Under the pieces are notes generated by a model. It made no database searches. It was given only the letters and a program-made list of their open reading frames with translations, and had not been told where the DNA came from. A stretch of DNA of 64,000 nt from the NCBI GenBank assembly GCA_034770075.1, contig CM068384.1, positions 41,575,182 through 41,639,181 on the forward strand, in the 5' to 3' direction. Both the position numbers and the translations under genes were made by a program. This document shows, piece after piece, positions 21,068 through 33,120 of this stretch (its first letter is position 1; the number at the start of each line of letters is the position of its first letter). The stretch comes from Aralia elata (taxonomy: Eukaryota; Streptophyta; Magnoliopsida; Apiales; Araliaceae).

Positions 21068-24000
21068 TGTGACGCCCCCAAATCTCTACACTCCCCTGTA
21101 GTAGATCTGGTGCTCACGTGGAACTATACAACTGTAAATATTCAATAAAATATGACTCCTATCTATCCAAGGTTCACAGTATCCCATAACAGATAATAGT
21201 TCTCGTCAGAACGTTATCCGTGTTTGGATACCCTCACTTGGATGTATAGATTCATATCTTGTGGATATCTCTTTCATATCAATATTCCCTATCTATCTGA
21301 CATTCATAGTATTAATGATAAGATTGTCCATAGAACTGAGGGGCGCATTCCGGTAAAGATGACACTTTACCGGTGCTCATTAAGTGTAACCCCAGAACTT
21401 ATAGGACTCTCAACATCATTTAGATACCCTCATTCAGATGTATAGTTCATATAGACACTGTATTTAACTTAGTACAACTATTCTAAAGAATTTAAAAATT
21501 AGAGTATGACGCATTCTATGACATAAAGGATCATAATATATTATATAACATTTTGTCCGGTTACATCATTCGTTATACTAAGTTATTACAACAACAAGTC
21601 TTTAAAAGACTTAAAGTATTCAACAATAGAAATAAAAACTTAATACGCATGGCTTTTCCCCTTATCAGTCCCAGACGTGCTAGGGATATCATTTACAGCT
21701 GCAAAAGAAGATATGCGCAAGAATGAGCTACAAATGCTCAGCAAGTTCATTTGAATATATAAACACCATGTGTTTGATTTGAAAGATATCAACAATGTAT
21801 ACTGAGGGTTCTGTATAAGAACCATATATTTCATTTAGTTCTATCAGTCTTTAAAGACTTAGAACCATTTGAGTTTTGGATATCTGGTAGGTGATCAGCC
21901 TCACCAATATCCTAGGAGTATGAATATCATCCTACCATTTGTGGTCAATATATTATCGACATTTATTGGCCTTCCTATGAAGGCATTTCCATTTACTCAG
22001 TATAGATGTCTTACCAAACAATTTGGTTTGACACAACAATTTAGCTCGAATAAACAATATATGAACAATGATTCATTTCTTAAGTTATGCTGAACAAGAA
22101 GCAATAACTTCACAATAATTGATAGCAAGATGTATACTACTTGCTTAATATAAGTTGAGTAAGGTCAGGACACTTGCCTTAGCGTAGCTCACTATAATTT
22201 AGTACGATCGGTCAACGCACGTAGTCTACGTATACCAATAATAAGCGTTAGCACGTATATAAACATGTATCACGCTAATCTAAACAAGTTTCAATTAAGG
22301 TTTGACGTTGATTCAGTATCTCGATCGCATCCTTAATGGCTAAACACATAAATTGTTCGATAAAACTTCATTTGGAAGTCTAATTATTAGTCTAGATAAG
22401 GTAATTATCATTTATAATATTTTTAGAACCTTAATATTATTTTTAAATAATTTTTATAAGCTTGGAAATATTTTTAAATAATTTTTACAAGCTTAGGAAT
22501 ATTTTTAAATGATTTAGTTATCATTTAGAATCTTTTTAAAACATTTACTATGTTATTTAAATGACTTATTTATCATTTAGAATAATTTTTATAAGCTTGG
22601 AAGTATTTTTAAATAATTTTACAAGCTTAGGCATATTTTTAAATGATTTATTTATCATTTAGAATATTTTTAAAACATTTAATATGTTATTTAAATAATT
22701 TATTTGTCACTTAGAATATTTTTAGATACCTAAAATATTATTTAAATGATTTATTTATCATTTATAATATTTTTAGAAAGATAGAATATTATTTAAATGA
22801 TTTATTTTATCATTAATAATATTTTTAGAATTTATTTTATTATTAAAATAATTTATTTATTACTTATAATAATTTTCAAAACTTAATTTGACATTTAAAT
22901 GATTTAATTATCATTTATAACATTTTTTAAATACTTAATATATTATTTAAATGATTTATTTATCATTTATAATATTTAAATATTTAATATTTTATTTATT
23001 TATTATATATAATAATTTTATTTACCTTAATATCATTTTTAAATAATTAATATAATTATTTAATGATTTAATATCATTTTTAAATAATTAAGATAATTAT
23101 TTAATAATTTATTATAATTATTAATTATTATTTAATTAAATTAAATAATATATCAAACTTTAAAACAGATCAAACGACCAATTTAAGCCGATAAAAATCT
23201 CTGACAAAAAGCCTTCAAATTAGGGTTTCTCACATTATCAGAATGATGTTCTATTTGTAGCAACTTCAAATTAGGGTTTCTTAAGCCCTTTTTCCCATTT
23301 TACCCTTCTAAAATATCCTAGCCTTGTTACTTGTGCTACTCCTATCTGATCTAAATGTCCTACTTGTGCTAGATATTTATAAAGATCTGATTTGTGTTCT
23401 TATCCTATTTTAATTGGTTTAAAATTTGATTTTTGATTTATTTACTTACTAATTAAACCTAGATTTTTACTAATCATGTTTATGATGTTAATTTAGGTTT
23501 AGTAATACCTTAATTAGGGTTATATATCATAATTAAGGTTTTACATTTTATAAATTAGGGTTTAGATAACCTAATTAGAATTAGGGTTTTATAATTAGGG
23601 TTTAGGGTTTTCAAATCCATAATTAGGGTTTTAATCTTTCGTTTAGGGTTTAATTTAACCTTAATGATTCATAATTAATATTATGCTTCATTATTTAGAA
23701 TCTAATTATATCAATTAAGATTCTTGTACAGTAATTAGGGTTTTAATTGAATAATTCGGACAACTGTTACTAATTAGGGTTTTTAAATTAGGGTTTCTAT
23801 TTCCGTTTAACATTCTAACCCTAATTAGCTTATTTTAGAATTTTATCAGTTAATATAATATTATATTAACTCCGAAGCACGACAAAGCACTTCGTCATTT
23901 CTAAGCACGACACAACAGCTTACAAAAATAATTTACCGAGACGCTTCTTAGTGAATTCGCCGGAAGCACGACAAATCATTTTGTCCGATTAAGCACGACA

Positions 24001-24142
24001 CAGCTGCTTGGCGAAATTTTTTTATTTGACCTAATTGTTTAATAAAATACACAACCACATAATACAAAGTCAGATCATGAAAAATCATTTATTAAACACA
24101 TAATTTACATATACAAATCTTATTAGGGTTCGGAATATTACA
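21068..24142 (-). repeat. G1 5' LTR (3075 bp, with 783-bp deletion)
   Basis: Matches 6840-17084 after the insertion is removed, but lacks the segment equivalent to 15317-16099. The junction reads ATCAAACTTT, with CAAA present at both deletion edges (microhomology). The lost part contains the palindromic modules. The TATA position has the same TACAAATAG change as the other G1 LTR, so the change predates this insertion. Confidence 0.9.
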
Positions 24143-24147
24143 GCCTC

Positions 24148-25064
24148 AGCATGAAACTATGGATGCTTCTACTATATTGCTGCACCTCAAAGAGTTATAT
24201 GGTGAGCAAAGTAGGACTGCTAGATATTAGATATCTAAGGAGCTCTTCCGATTTCGTATGACCGAGGGCACTGCTGTTGAGACTCATGTCCTTAAGATGA
24301 TCAATTTGATTGAACAACTTGGACAGCTTGGGTTCGTGATGGATGGGGAGTTAAGCCAAGATTTGATCTTGCAGTCACTCCCGGACACCTTCTCACAATT
24401 TGTTGTGAATTTTCACATGAATAAGTTGGACGTCAGCTTGCCTGAGTTACTTAACATGTTGAAAACTGCTGAAGGTCACTTCTCATCCAACAAGAACCAA
24501 GTCTTACTAGTGGATGATTCTTCCAAGAAAAGGAAGGGGCCCAAGGTATCTTCTGAAAAGAAGAAAAACAAGAAGGCTAAGGGCAAGGCGAAAAGAAAGG
24601 ATAATAAGAAACCTGATCCAGATAGCAAGGGAATTTGCTACCATTGCAATAAGCCGGGACATTGGAAGAGGAACTGCAAGGAGTATCTTGCGGACCAAAA
24701 GAAGCTTGGACAAGCTTCGACTTCCGATCTAGGTTTGTTCATGATTGAAATTAATTTTTCTGAAAGTCAAAATTCTACTTGGGTATTGGATACCGGCTGT
24801 AGTTCTCATATATGTAATAATATGTAGGGACTAAGCAGAAGTAGGAAGCTGAACAAGGATGAAGTCGTCCTACGAGTGGGAAATGGAGCAAAGGTTGTTG
24901 CATTGGCTGTAGGGACTTATTGTTTAGCACTGCCTTCGGGCAAGTTCATTAGTTTAAATAATTATTATTATGTTCCAACACTCATTAGAAACATTATTTC
25001 AATTTCTGTATTGGATATGGATGGTTTTGATATTATAATAAAGAACAAGTTGTTCTATTTATAA
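24148..25064 (+). pseudogene. C2 gag C-terminal part and protease
   Basis: Resumes gag after G1. The open stretch from 24258 runs MTEGTAVETHVLKM, LPDTFSQFVVNFHMNK, a basic Lys-rich tract and the zinc knuckle CYHCNKPGHWKRNC (about 24638-24680), with all four ligands intact. It continues into the protease with WVLDTGCSSHICN at about 24778. A TAG stop follows at 24825. The frame resumes to 25064 with VGNGAKVVALAVGTY and YYYVPTLIRNIISISVLD, the usual copia protease/pre-integrase region. Stops and a frame loss at 25065-25150 separate it from integrase. Confidence 0.85.
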
Positions 25065-25149
25065 TAAAAATGTTTTATATGGTGTTGACAAATTACTGAA
25101 TGAACTTTACATACTTGACTTGCATGAAAATATACTTCAAATTGAATAA

Positions 25150-26346
25150 ATTAAGAAAAGAAAAAGAGATGATGTTAATTATACCTTTATGTGGCACTGT
25201 AGACTCGGTCATATCAATGAAACAAGATTATCCAAGTTGCATAAAGATGGGCTTTTAGAGCTATCTGATTACGAATCATATCCAACTTGTGAATCTTGTC
25301 TCGTGGGTAAAATGACTAAATCTCCTTTTAGTGGAAAAGGAGAAAGAGTTACAGAGTTGTTAGCGTTGGTACACACAGACGTATGTGGACCTATGACAAC
25401 GAATGCACGAGGAGGGTATTCTTATTTTATTACTTTCACTGATGATCATTCTAGATTTGGATATGTGTATTTAATGAAATACAAATCTGAATCGTTTGAA
25501 AAGTTCAAAGAATTCAGAAGTGAAGTAGAGAAACAAACTGGTAAGAGTATTAAGATTCTTCGATCGGATCGAGGAGGAGAATACTTAACCAATGAGTTTC
25601 TCAATTGTCTCAAAGAAAATGGTATAATCTCACAATGGACTCCACCAGGGACGCCACAGTTGAATGGTGTATCTGAAAGGAGAAATCAAACATTGTTGGA
25701 CATGGTTCGATCCATGATGAGTTTTACCGACCTTCCAGTATCATTCTGGGGTTATGCCCTAGAAACGGCTACATATATACTTAACAAGGTACCTACCAAA
25801 TCCCTCCCAAAGACCCCATATGAGATATGGACAGGGAGGAAACCAAATCTTAAGTATGTTAAGACTTGGGGTTGTCCAGCTTATGTCAAAAGGTTTGAAC
25901 AAGATAAGCTAAAGACTAGATCCGAAAAGTGTAGATTTGTGGGATACCCTAAAGAAACTGTAGGGTATTATTTCTATCATCCCAATGATCAAAAGGTATT
26001 TGTAGCGAAACACGCTGCCTTCTTGGAAAAGGAGTTTATCCTCGAAGGGGTCAGTGGGAGTAAGATATATCTTGAAGAAGTTCAAGAACCACAAAATACT
26101 CCGGATCAAAGTCAGGTACCTAACCAAGTAGAAGAACCTACTGTACCACAACCTATTTGTAAATCTGGAAGAGTACCGAAGATACCTGAGAGGTATGGAT
26201 TCATCATAGAGGATGATGATGAGGTACGCATCATAGATGATGATGATCCATTGACTTACGAAGAGGCTATGAGTAGTGAAGACTCAGAGAAATGGCTAGA
26301 AGCCATGAAATCCGAGATGGACTCCATGAATGAAAACCAAGTATGA
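25150..26346 (+). pseudogene. C2 integrase and linker
   Basis: 385 open codons from 25189. Zinc-binding GAG-pre/integrase block: H in WHCRLGH and CESCLVGK. Catalytic core: D in HTDVCGPM, D in RSDRGGEYL, E in NGVSERRNQTLLDMVR. All three acidic residues are present. The C-terminal linker has the KSGRVPKIP motif and an acidic stretch before RT. The only evident defect at the end is a TGA (26344-26346) where NQVWTLV is expected, a Trp-to-stop change. The frame continues directly into RT. Confidence 0.88.
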
Positions 26347-27833
26347 ACTTTGGTTTCACCACCTGAGGGCATTAAGCCTATTGGGTGTAAATGGGTCTTT
26401 AAGAGAAAGATTGGAGCAGATGGCAAGGTAGAGACCTATAAGGCCCGACTGGTTGCAAAAGGTTTCAAACAAAGACAAGGAGTTGACTATGATGAAACCT
26501 TCTCACCAGTAGCTATGCTCAAGTCCATTCGGATTTTGCTTGCAATTGTAGCTTATTATGACTACGAGATCTGGCAAATGGACGTGAAAACGACCTTCCT
26601 CAATGGAGAGTTTGAGGAGAATGTATATATGATACAGCTAGAGGGTTTTGTTTCAACGGTTGGAACAAACCAAGTCTATAAGCTACAACGATCCATTTAT
26701 GGGTTGAAGCAAGCTTCTCGAAGATGGAACATCCGTTTCGATGAGATAATCAAAAGGTTTGATTTTATCAAAAATGAGGATGAACCTTGTGTGTACAAGA
26801 AGGTTAGTGGGAGCGCTGTTTCATTCCTTGTATTATATGTTGATGACATATTACTGATAGGGAATGATGTTCCTATGCTACAGTCGATCAAAATTTGGTT
26901 ATCTAAACACTTCTCCATGAAGGACTTGGGTGAGGCATCCTATATTTTGGGGATAAAGATCTATAGAGATAGATCTAAAAGGATGCTGGGCTTGACCCAA
27001 GGAAAGTACATTGACTCGATGCTAAAGAAGTTTAGCATGGAAGATTCCAAGAGAGGTCTCATGTCAATGAGCCATGGAATACATCTCTCCAAGAAACAGG
27101 CCCCAAAGACACCTGAGGAGAGACACCGGATGAGTAAGATTCCTTATGCTTCTGCAATAGGATCTATCATGTACGGTATGATATGTACTAGACCAGATGT
27201 CGCTCATGCACTTAGTGTGACGAGCAGATATCAGTCGAATCCAGGAGAAGAGCACTGGAAGGCTGTGAAAAACATTCTAAAGTACTTGAGAAGAACTAAG
27301 GATGTATTTCTTGTCTACGGTGGGTCTGAATTGAAACTAGAGGGCTATACAGACTCAAGTTTTCAAACGGACCAAGATGACAGTAAATCCGTTTCGGGGT
27401 ATGTGTTTACCTTAAACGGTGGCGCGATGAGTTGGAAGAGTTCCAAGCAGCAAACAGTTGCTGATTCAGTGACAGAGGCAGAGTACATAGCTGCAAGTGA
27501 AGCTGCAAAGGAAGCTGTTTGGATGAAGAAGTTCATAACTGAACTTGGAGTGGTTCCTAGCATTAGAGGAGCAGTACCTTTATTCTGTGACAACAACGGA
27601 GCTGTTGCGCAGGCTAAGGAACCCAGGTCTCATCAGAAATCCAAACACGTGTTGTGGCGGTTTCATTTGATTAGAGAGATCATTGAAAGAGGAGATGTCA
27701 CCCTGGAGCGTGTGGACTCTCAAAGGGGGGGGGGGACAACATTGCAGATCCATTTACTAAAGCTTTAACTCAACAGCAGTTTGATCGTCACTTAGAGAAG
27801 ATGGGTATTAGATACCATGGCGATTGGCTTTAG
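26347..27833 (+). pseudogene. C2 reverse transcriptase and RNase H
   Basis: Open for about 470 codons after the TGA. RT blocks: GCKWVFKRK, YKARLVAKGF, DYDETFSPVA, QMDVKTTFLNGE, YGLKQASRRW and the active site FLVLYVDDILLIG. RNase H: GYTDSSFQTD, SKQQTVADSVTEAEYIA and VPLFCDNNGA. A run of 11 G at 27725-27735 shifts the frame just before the end. In the other frame the DNA reads DNIADPFTKAL and HGDWL, then TAG at 27831-27833, the normal copia C-terminus. RT/RNase H would be functional but for the TGA, the G-run shift and the split gag. Confidence 0.9.
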
Positions 27834-27836
27834 TGC

Positions 27837-27847
27837 AAGTGGGAGAT
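27837..27847 (+). promoter_or_regulatory. C2 polypurine tract
   Basis: AAGTGGGAGAT immediately before the LTR start TGAAAGTAG, the canonical copia PPT context. Confidence 0.88.
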
Positions 27848-29673
27848 TGAAAGTAGTATGCACACAAGCCAATCATATTTGATATGATGTAGGCATATAC
27901 TTTGTAATCTTATTCATTTATTAATAAAGGAATTGATTTTCTTAAAAGGCATTTTATATTATCTACATAGTGCTGTTATATTAAATGTGATAAACCCATA
28001 GTTTTGAGCAATGCTTTTAGAATCATGATGGTGATCATGCTAATGAGATCTAAATTCTAGATAGCTCACAAACTAAAATTGTTCCTAATCGTTGGATTAC
28101 TAAATTGGGGATTAGGGAATCCGGATAGATTAGTACATACGTTTCTTACTCTTAGGAAGAGGATGATTGATCTCATAATCATTTGTGTGGAGACACTAAA
28201 GCAAGTATGTAGGTGCTTATTGGAGAATAAGTTCACTGAACGTGGCTCGCTAAGGAATACCTAATGGAGTTTTACTCGCCTGTCAATAGGAATTCCTATA
28301 GTGATAGTTGTACAAGTGATCCTTGGACTTGAGATCATCATAGTATCTTGTGTATGATGAGTTATACTTTGACATGTCCCTTGAGACCTTGTGGGTATAT
28401 CAAAGGGTATGATTGGGTATAATTAGTTATACATGGAGATAGGTGAATGATCAACAAAGAATCTACCTCGTCTAGTAAAAGATGTGAATGTCCTATGTGA
28501 TTCGATAAATGATAACTCAGTAGTCCTTGGCCAAGGCAGAATGAAATTAGAAAGGAGTTTCTAATTTGCATTAATTAGAGTTGTGCATTTGGGAATCGAA
28601 ATACATATAATTAAATAAAATAAGACTTGACAGTAAATCCATGTCTTATATTTAATTGGGACATTGTATGGTAGAAGGATTGAATTGTACGGTAACTATT
28701 TACTCAAAGGTTCTTTTGTGATTAATGTTGAAATCTATATTATCTGGAAAGTCGTTGATTGCTAAGGGGGCTTACCCTTATTGTAGAATAAATGTTATTT
28801 ATTTAAATAAATTAAATAGTTTAATTTATTTATTTAAATAAGATTAGAATTGTTCTAATTGATTTATTCACAACCGGTTTAATATGGAGAACCTAAAGGG
28901 TCACACCGCAAAAGGGAAATATTTATTTAAGAAGTAAATGGCATAATTGTAATAATAAGTTAAGTGTATTTAATTTAGTCTATGGAGATAGAATAAATTA
29001 AATAGCTTAATATTTATCATTTAATATTTTAGAAATATTAAATATAAATTAATAAGAGGAGTCTTATTATTATTATTATTACTTTTACTATTATTTAATT
29101 CCTAATAGAGATTGAGAATTAATTAATAGAAGTACTCTCCCATAGATTCCTAATTGGATTAGGAGCATTATTAATTAAAGGAGTTTAATTATAATACAAA
29201 CCCTAATCCTAAATAGTTTAGGGAAAGGTTATTCCTACATCTATAAATAAGAGGGGTCTTATCATAGATTAGGGTTACACACTCTTGCATTAGATTGTGG
29301 AGAGTACTTACAATTTCTATAGAGATAGAAACTAGGGTTTTGCCAAATACCCAACTTCTTGAATACTTGTTCTTCCTTGGTGGATCACCTCTAGAGGCCA
29401 AACACTTGGGTGGCTAACGTTGATCAAAGGAAGGAATCACACCGTAGCATTCGAGGAGAACACGAAGGAATAGGAGTTGAACTTGTACCCGAGGAAGCTT
29501 TGTTCTACGAGGGTATAATTTCTTATTCTCTTTCTCTTTTGTTTATATCGTTAATTGAGCACATAGATTGATCTTGGTGATGATTTGTATAAAATTTTAA
29601 AATCCGATTTTATCGCGCTTCCGCACTATTTATGTAATTTGATTGCATGTTCACGCTATATACAAACCTAACA
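27848..29673 (+). repeat. C2 3' LTR (1826 bp)
   Basis: Starts TGAAAGTAGTATGCAC and ends CCTAACA. TATA box CTATAAATAA at 29241-29250. A TTATTATTATT tract lies near 29066. Same family as 4642-6443 in opposite orientation. ORFs inside are chance ones. Confidence 0.92.
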
Positions 29674-30208
29674 ACTGTGCCGTGACAATTATTGATTTAT
29701 TAATGTGAAATACTGTGCAGTTGTTACTGTGACAATTATTAAATCAATAATATAAAATACTATGCTATTGTCACTGTAGCAATTATTGAACCAATAATAT
29801 GATATACTGTGCTATACCGTATGCTATTGTGGAATACCGTGTGCTACTATGGAGTACCGTGTGCTACTGTGGAATAACGCGTGTTACCGTTCTTTTATTA
29901 TTGGGTATTTCAACAGTTAACGGTAAAAGTCCTGCCGCCAATTTTAAAAAGTTACCGCTTTTTATATCCGACAATTATTCCGTTGTAGGGCCCACAAATG
30001 TTTGGTTATTTCGGCGCCGTTGTACTTTACAAAGTATAATATTTCCCAACAGAACGAATATTTTTGACAGAAAGAATATTCCCCGACATACTGTATAATT
30101 GCACATATCATCTTTAACTTATCATTATATCAATTTAACACCTAACAATTTAGAATAATAATAATAACAAAAGTTAAAATTTTATTCATAAAAGGTTGGG
30201 GTCTTACA
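29674..30208 (-). repeat. G2 3' LTR fragment with short tandem repeats
   Basis: In sense orientation begins TGTAAGACCCC at 30208 and is truncated by C2 at 29674. The 29674-29815 part has about three 47-bp units containing GACAATTATT-type sequence. 29815-29874 is three 20-bp units starting TACCGTRTGCTA, with a degenerate fourth. Confidence 0.75.
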
Positions 30209-30226
30209 ACCTTCCCTCCTTATGAA
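30209..30226 (-). promoter_or_regulatory. G2 polypurine tract
   Basis: The minus strand reads AAGGAGGGAAGGT directly before the LTR start. A TTTCGGGGACGAAATTTC block just upstream is typical of Del/Tekay chromovirus 3' ends. Confidence 0.85.
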
Positions 30227-30229
30227 ATT

Positions 30230-31897
30230 TCGTCCCCGAAATTGACGTACCTGGTATCTCAACTGGCATTTCGAATAGGTAAGGATACTTAGCCCTCATC
30301 TCAGATTCTAGCTCCCAAGTCATTTCCTCTGTATCTTGGTTTCTCCACAAAACTTTGACTTGAGATATAACTTTTGAGCAAAAAACTGTTCCTTTTTATC
30401 TAGGATCTTAACAGGTACCTCTTCATACGTTAAATCCTCCGTAATTACGTCTGGCTCCAACTCAATGATGTGATTTGAATCCTTCACATACTTACGTAGC
30501 ATGGATATGTGAAAAACGTTATGAATGCGAGACATGTTTGGCGGTAGAGCAAGTCTATAGGCCACAACTCCTACATGGTCGAGAATTTCAAAAGGGCTAA
30601 TAAATTGAGGGTTAAGTTTTCCTTTCTTTCCGAATCTCGTAACTCCTTTCCATGGAGAAACATGTAAAAATACATGGTCCCCGACATTGAATCTCTCATC
30701 CCTTCGATGAAGATCAGCATAACCCTTTTGTCGTTCTTGTGCTGCCTGTATACGTTGTCGAATCCTTTGGATATTTTCTGTTGTCATGCGCACTAACTAG
30801 GGTCCCAGTAATTTTGCTTCTCCTACCTCGTTCCAGCATACTGGAGAGAGACACTTTCGTCCATACAAAGCCTCGAACGGGGCTATGCCTATACTTTCTT
30901 GATAACTAATGTTGTATGAGAATTCGACCAATGGCAAGTATTTGTCCTAACTTCCTTTGAAGTCTAGGACACAAAGTCTCAATAGATCTTCGAGAGTTTG
31001 AATTGTCCTTTCCGATTGCCCGTCCGTTTGAGGATGATATGCAGAACTGAATCGTAATTCAGTGCCCATAGCTTTCTGCAAGCTGACCCAAAATCGTGAA
31101 GTGAATCTAGGGTCTCGATCGGAAACTATGGATACTGGCATGCCATGTAGTCTCACAATCTCGCTTATATACATAATAGCAAGACGCTCAAATGAATAGT
31201 TTTCTCGTATGGGCAAGAAATGAGCAGATTTGGTTAATCTATCTATAATGACCCAAATTGCGTCTAAGCCTTGAGAAACTTTGGGAAGACCTGTCACGAA
31301 ATCCATATTAATGTGCTCCCACTTCCATTCTGGAACTTCGAGTGATTGTAATGGTCCCTTAGGTACTTGATGCTCTGCTTTGACACGTTGACAAGTTAAA
31401 CACCTTGAGATAAACTCCATGATCTCTCTTTTTATGTTGTTCCACCAAAATGTATGTCGAAGGTCATGATACATTTTAGTACTTCTAGGGTGAATTGTAA
31501 ACGGTGTATTGTGTGCCTCCATCATGATTTTATGCTTCGAATCAGGATCATTAGGGACACAGAGTCGAGAATTAACTCGAAGTATCCCTTCCTCGTCAAT
31601 TTTTGCTTCCGGAATAGCACCTTCTTGTACCTTTTTCCTCATCTTTATCAATTCTGGGTCGATAGCTTGAGCAGTTTTAATTTTATCGATTAAAACTGGT
31701 TCTACTCGTACATGCGCAATCTTCATAAAGGTCCCTGGTGTCTTTATCTCTATCTCCATCCTTTGTAAGTCATGCAAAATGCGTCCTTGTGTTGTTAGTA
31801 TCGCATTCGTACTCGCATATGATCTTCTACTCAATGCGTCGGCTACCACGTTCGCCTTTCCAGGATAGTATTGGATTGTATGGTCGTAATCCTTCAA
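30230..31897 (-). pseudogene. G2 integrase with chromodomain
   Basis: 31897-30947 is one open frame with the end of RNase H (YYPGKANVVADALSRR), an HHCC zinc domain (HNTPFTIHPRSTKMYHDL then CLTC) and the core with catalytic D in WEHINMDFVTGLP, D in VSDRDPRF and E in GQSERTIQTLEDLLR. The GPY/F-type tail is in 30793-30320 (RRDERFNVGDHVFLHVSPWKG, ISPFEILDHVG, HNVFHISMLRKYV). A one-base shift in a T6 run near 30382 puts the last part out of frame. There the DNA encodes VKVLWRNQDTEEMTWELESE, a chromodomain that in this clade is thought to guide integration to heterochromatin. Confidence 0.88.
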
Positions 31898-31912
31898 CAG
31901 CTCAAGCCAACG

Positions 31913-33060
31913 TCATTGTCGCATGTTGAGTTCCATTTGAGTGAAGAAATATTTGAGGCTTTTGTGATCTGTAAAGATCTCCACCTTCTCTCCATACAAG
32001 TAGTGTCTCCAGATCTTTAATGCAAAAACGACTGTTGCCAACTCTAGATCATGAGTAGGGTAATTCGTCTCATAATCTTTGAGTTGTCGAGATGCATAAG
32101 CTATAATGTTTCCTTGTTGCATGAGGACGCAACCGAGACTTTTGCCTGAAGCATCGCTGTAGATAACAAATCCTCCCGATCCTGATGGTGTGGCCAGAAC
32201 AGGAGCCGAAACAAGTCTACTCTTGAGTTCTTGGAAGCTCTTCTCGCATTCCTCATTTCATTCGAATTTTGTACTTTTCCGAGTCAACTGAGTTAACGGA
32301 GTGGCAATTCGAGAAAATCCTTCTACGAATCTTTGATAATAACCAGCTAGACCCAGAAAGCTTCGTACTTTGGTGACTGTTTTTGGTTGTTCCCAATTTA
32401 AAATTGCTTCAATCTTCACAGGATCAACCGATATTCCTTGATTAGAAATCACATGTCTAAGGAATGTTACTTCCTCGAGCCAGAACTCACATTTCTTCAG
32501 CTTGGCATATAGCTTATTCTCACGCAACTTTTGGAGTATCAATCTCAAGTGTTGTTCATGATCCTCGCGACTCTTAGAGTATATGAGGATGTCATCAATA
32601 AAGACAACCACAAAATGATCCAAATATTCTTTGAATATCTAGTTCATCATGTCCATGAAAGCTACAGGAGCATTGGTCAATCCAAAAGGCACGACTAAGA
32701 ACTCGTAGTGCCAGTAGCGAGTTCTGAAAGCAGTCTTAGGAATGTCATCGGCTTTAAGCTTCAACTGATAATACCCAGAACGGAGATCAATTTTGAAAAG
32801 TATTGAGCACCTTGTAATTGATCAAACATGTCATCAATCTGAGGTAACGGGTACGTATTTTTGATGGTGACATGGTTCAACTCTCGACAATCAATGCACA
32901 ATCTCATACTTCCGTCTTTCTTCTTCACAAATAGAACAGGAGCACCCCAAGGCGATGTATTTAGACGTATGAAACCAGCATCCAACAATTCTTGAAGTTG
33001 GACTTTTAACTCTTGGAGTTCAACGGGAGCCATTCAGTATGGGGCTTTGGAAATAGGTTT
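31913..33060 (-). pseudogene. G2 reverse transcriptase and RNase H
   Basis: RT: 33033-32761 has NTSPWGAPVLFVKKKDGS, CIDCRELNHVTIKNTYPLP and the start of FSKIDL, where a base is lost. The active site VVVFIDDILIYSKS is in 32623-32258, followed by VRSFLGLAGYYQRFVEGF. RNase H: 32122-31913 has NIIAYASRQLKDYE, THDLELATVVFALK, YGEKVEIFTDHKSLKY. Catalytic aspartates are present. Frameshifts at about 32790 and 32640, and others near 32250, separate the pieces. Confidence 0.87.
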
Positions 33061-33120
33061 GGTACCGGGTTCTAATTCAATACAAAATTCAATTTCCCGG
33101 TTTGGGGGTAAGCCAGGAAG

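Larger units (their letters stand above)
6840..24142 (-). mobile_element. Ty3/gypsy (chromovirus-type) element G1
   Basis: A minus-strand LTR retrotransposon inserted in C2 gag. 5' LTR 21068-24142, PBS 21053-21066, an acidic coiled-coil ORF, protease, RT, RNase H, integrase and a chromodomain remnant, PPT 17085-17100, and 3' LTR 6840-17084 split by a young gag-only element. The protease-RT-RNase H-integrase order is Ty3/gypsy, and the tail motif WELERKMRDNYPHLF is of the chromodomain type. The gag core and zinc knuckle are missing between 19940 and 20325. The two LTRs differ at roughly 15 positions by eye plus a 783-bp deletion, so the insertion is fairly young but dead. Confidence 0.9.
6444..29673 (+). 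mobile_element. Ty1/copia retrotransposon C2, interrupted by G1
   Basis: Plus-strand element containing a leader remnant (6444-6583), gag split by the G1 insertion (6584-6839 and 24148 on), protease, integrase, RT, RNase H, PPT and 3' LTR. Its 5' LTR and PBS are not in the window. The simplest reading is that they lie left of position 1, beyond the C1 insertion. Its right end is followed directly by sequence of the G2 LTR, so C2 appears to have inserted into that LTR. The pol domain is much better preserved than in C1, with few disablements. Confidence 0.88.
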
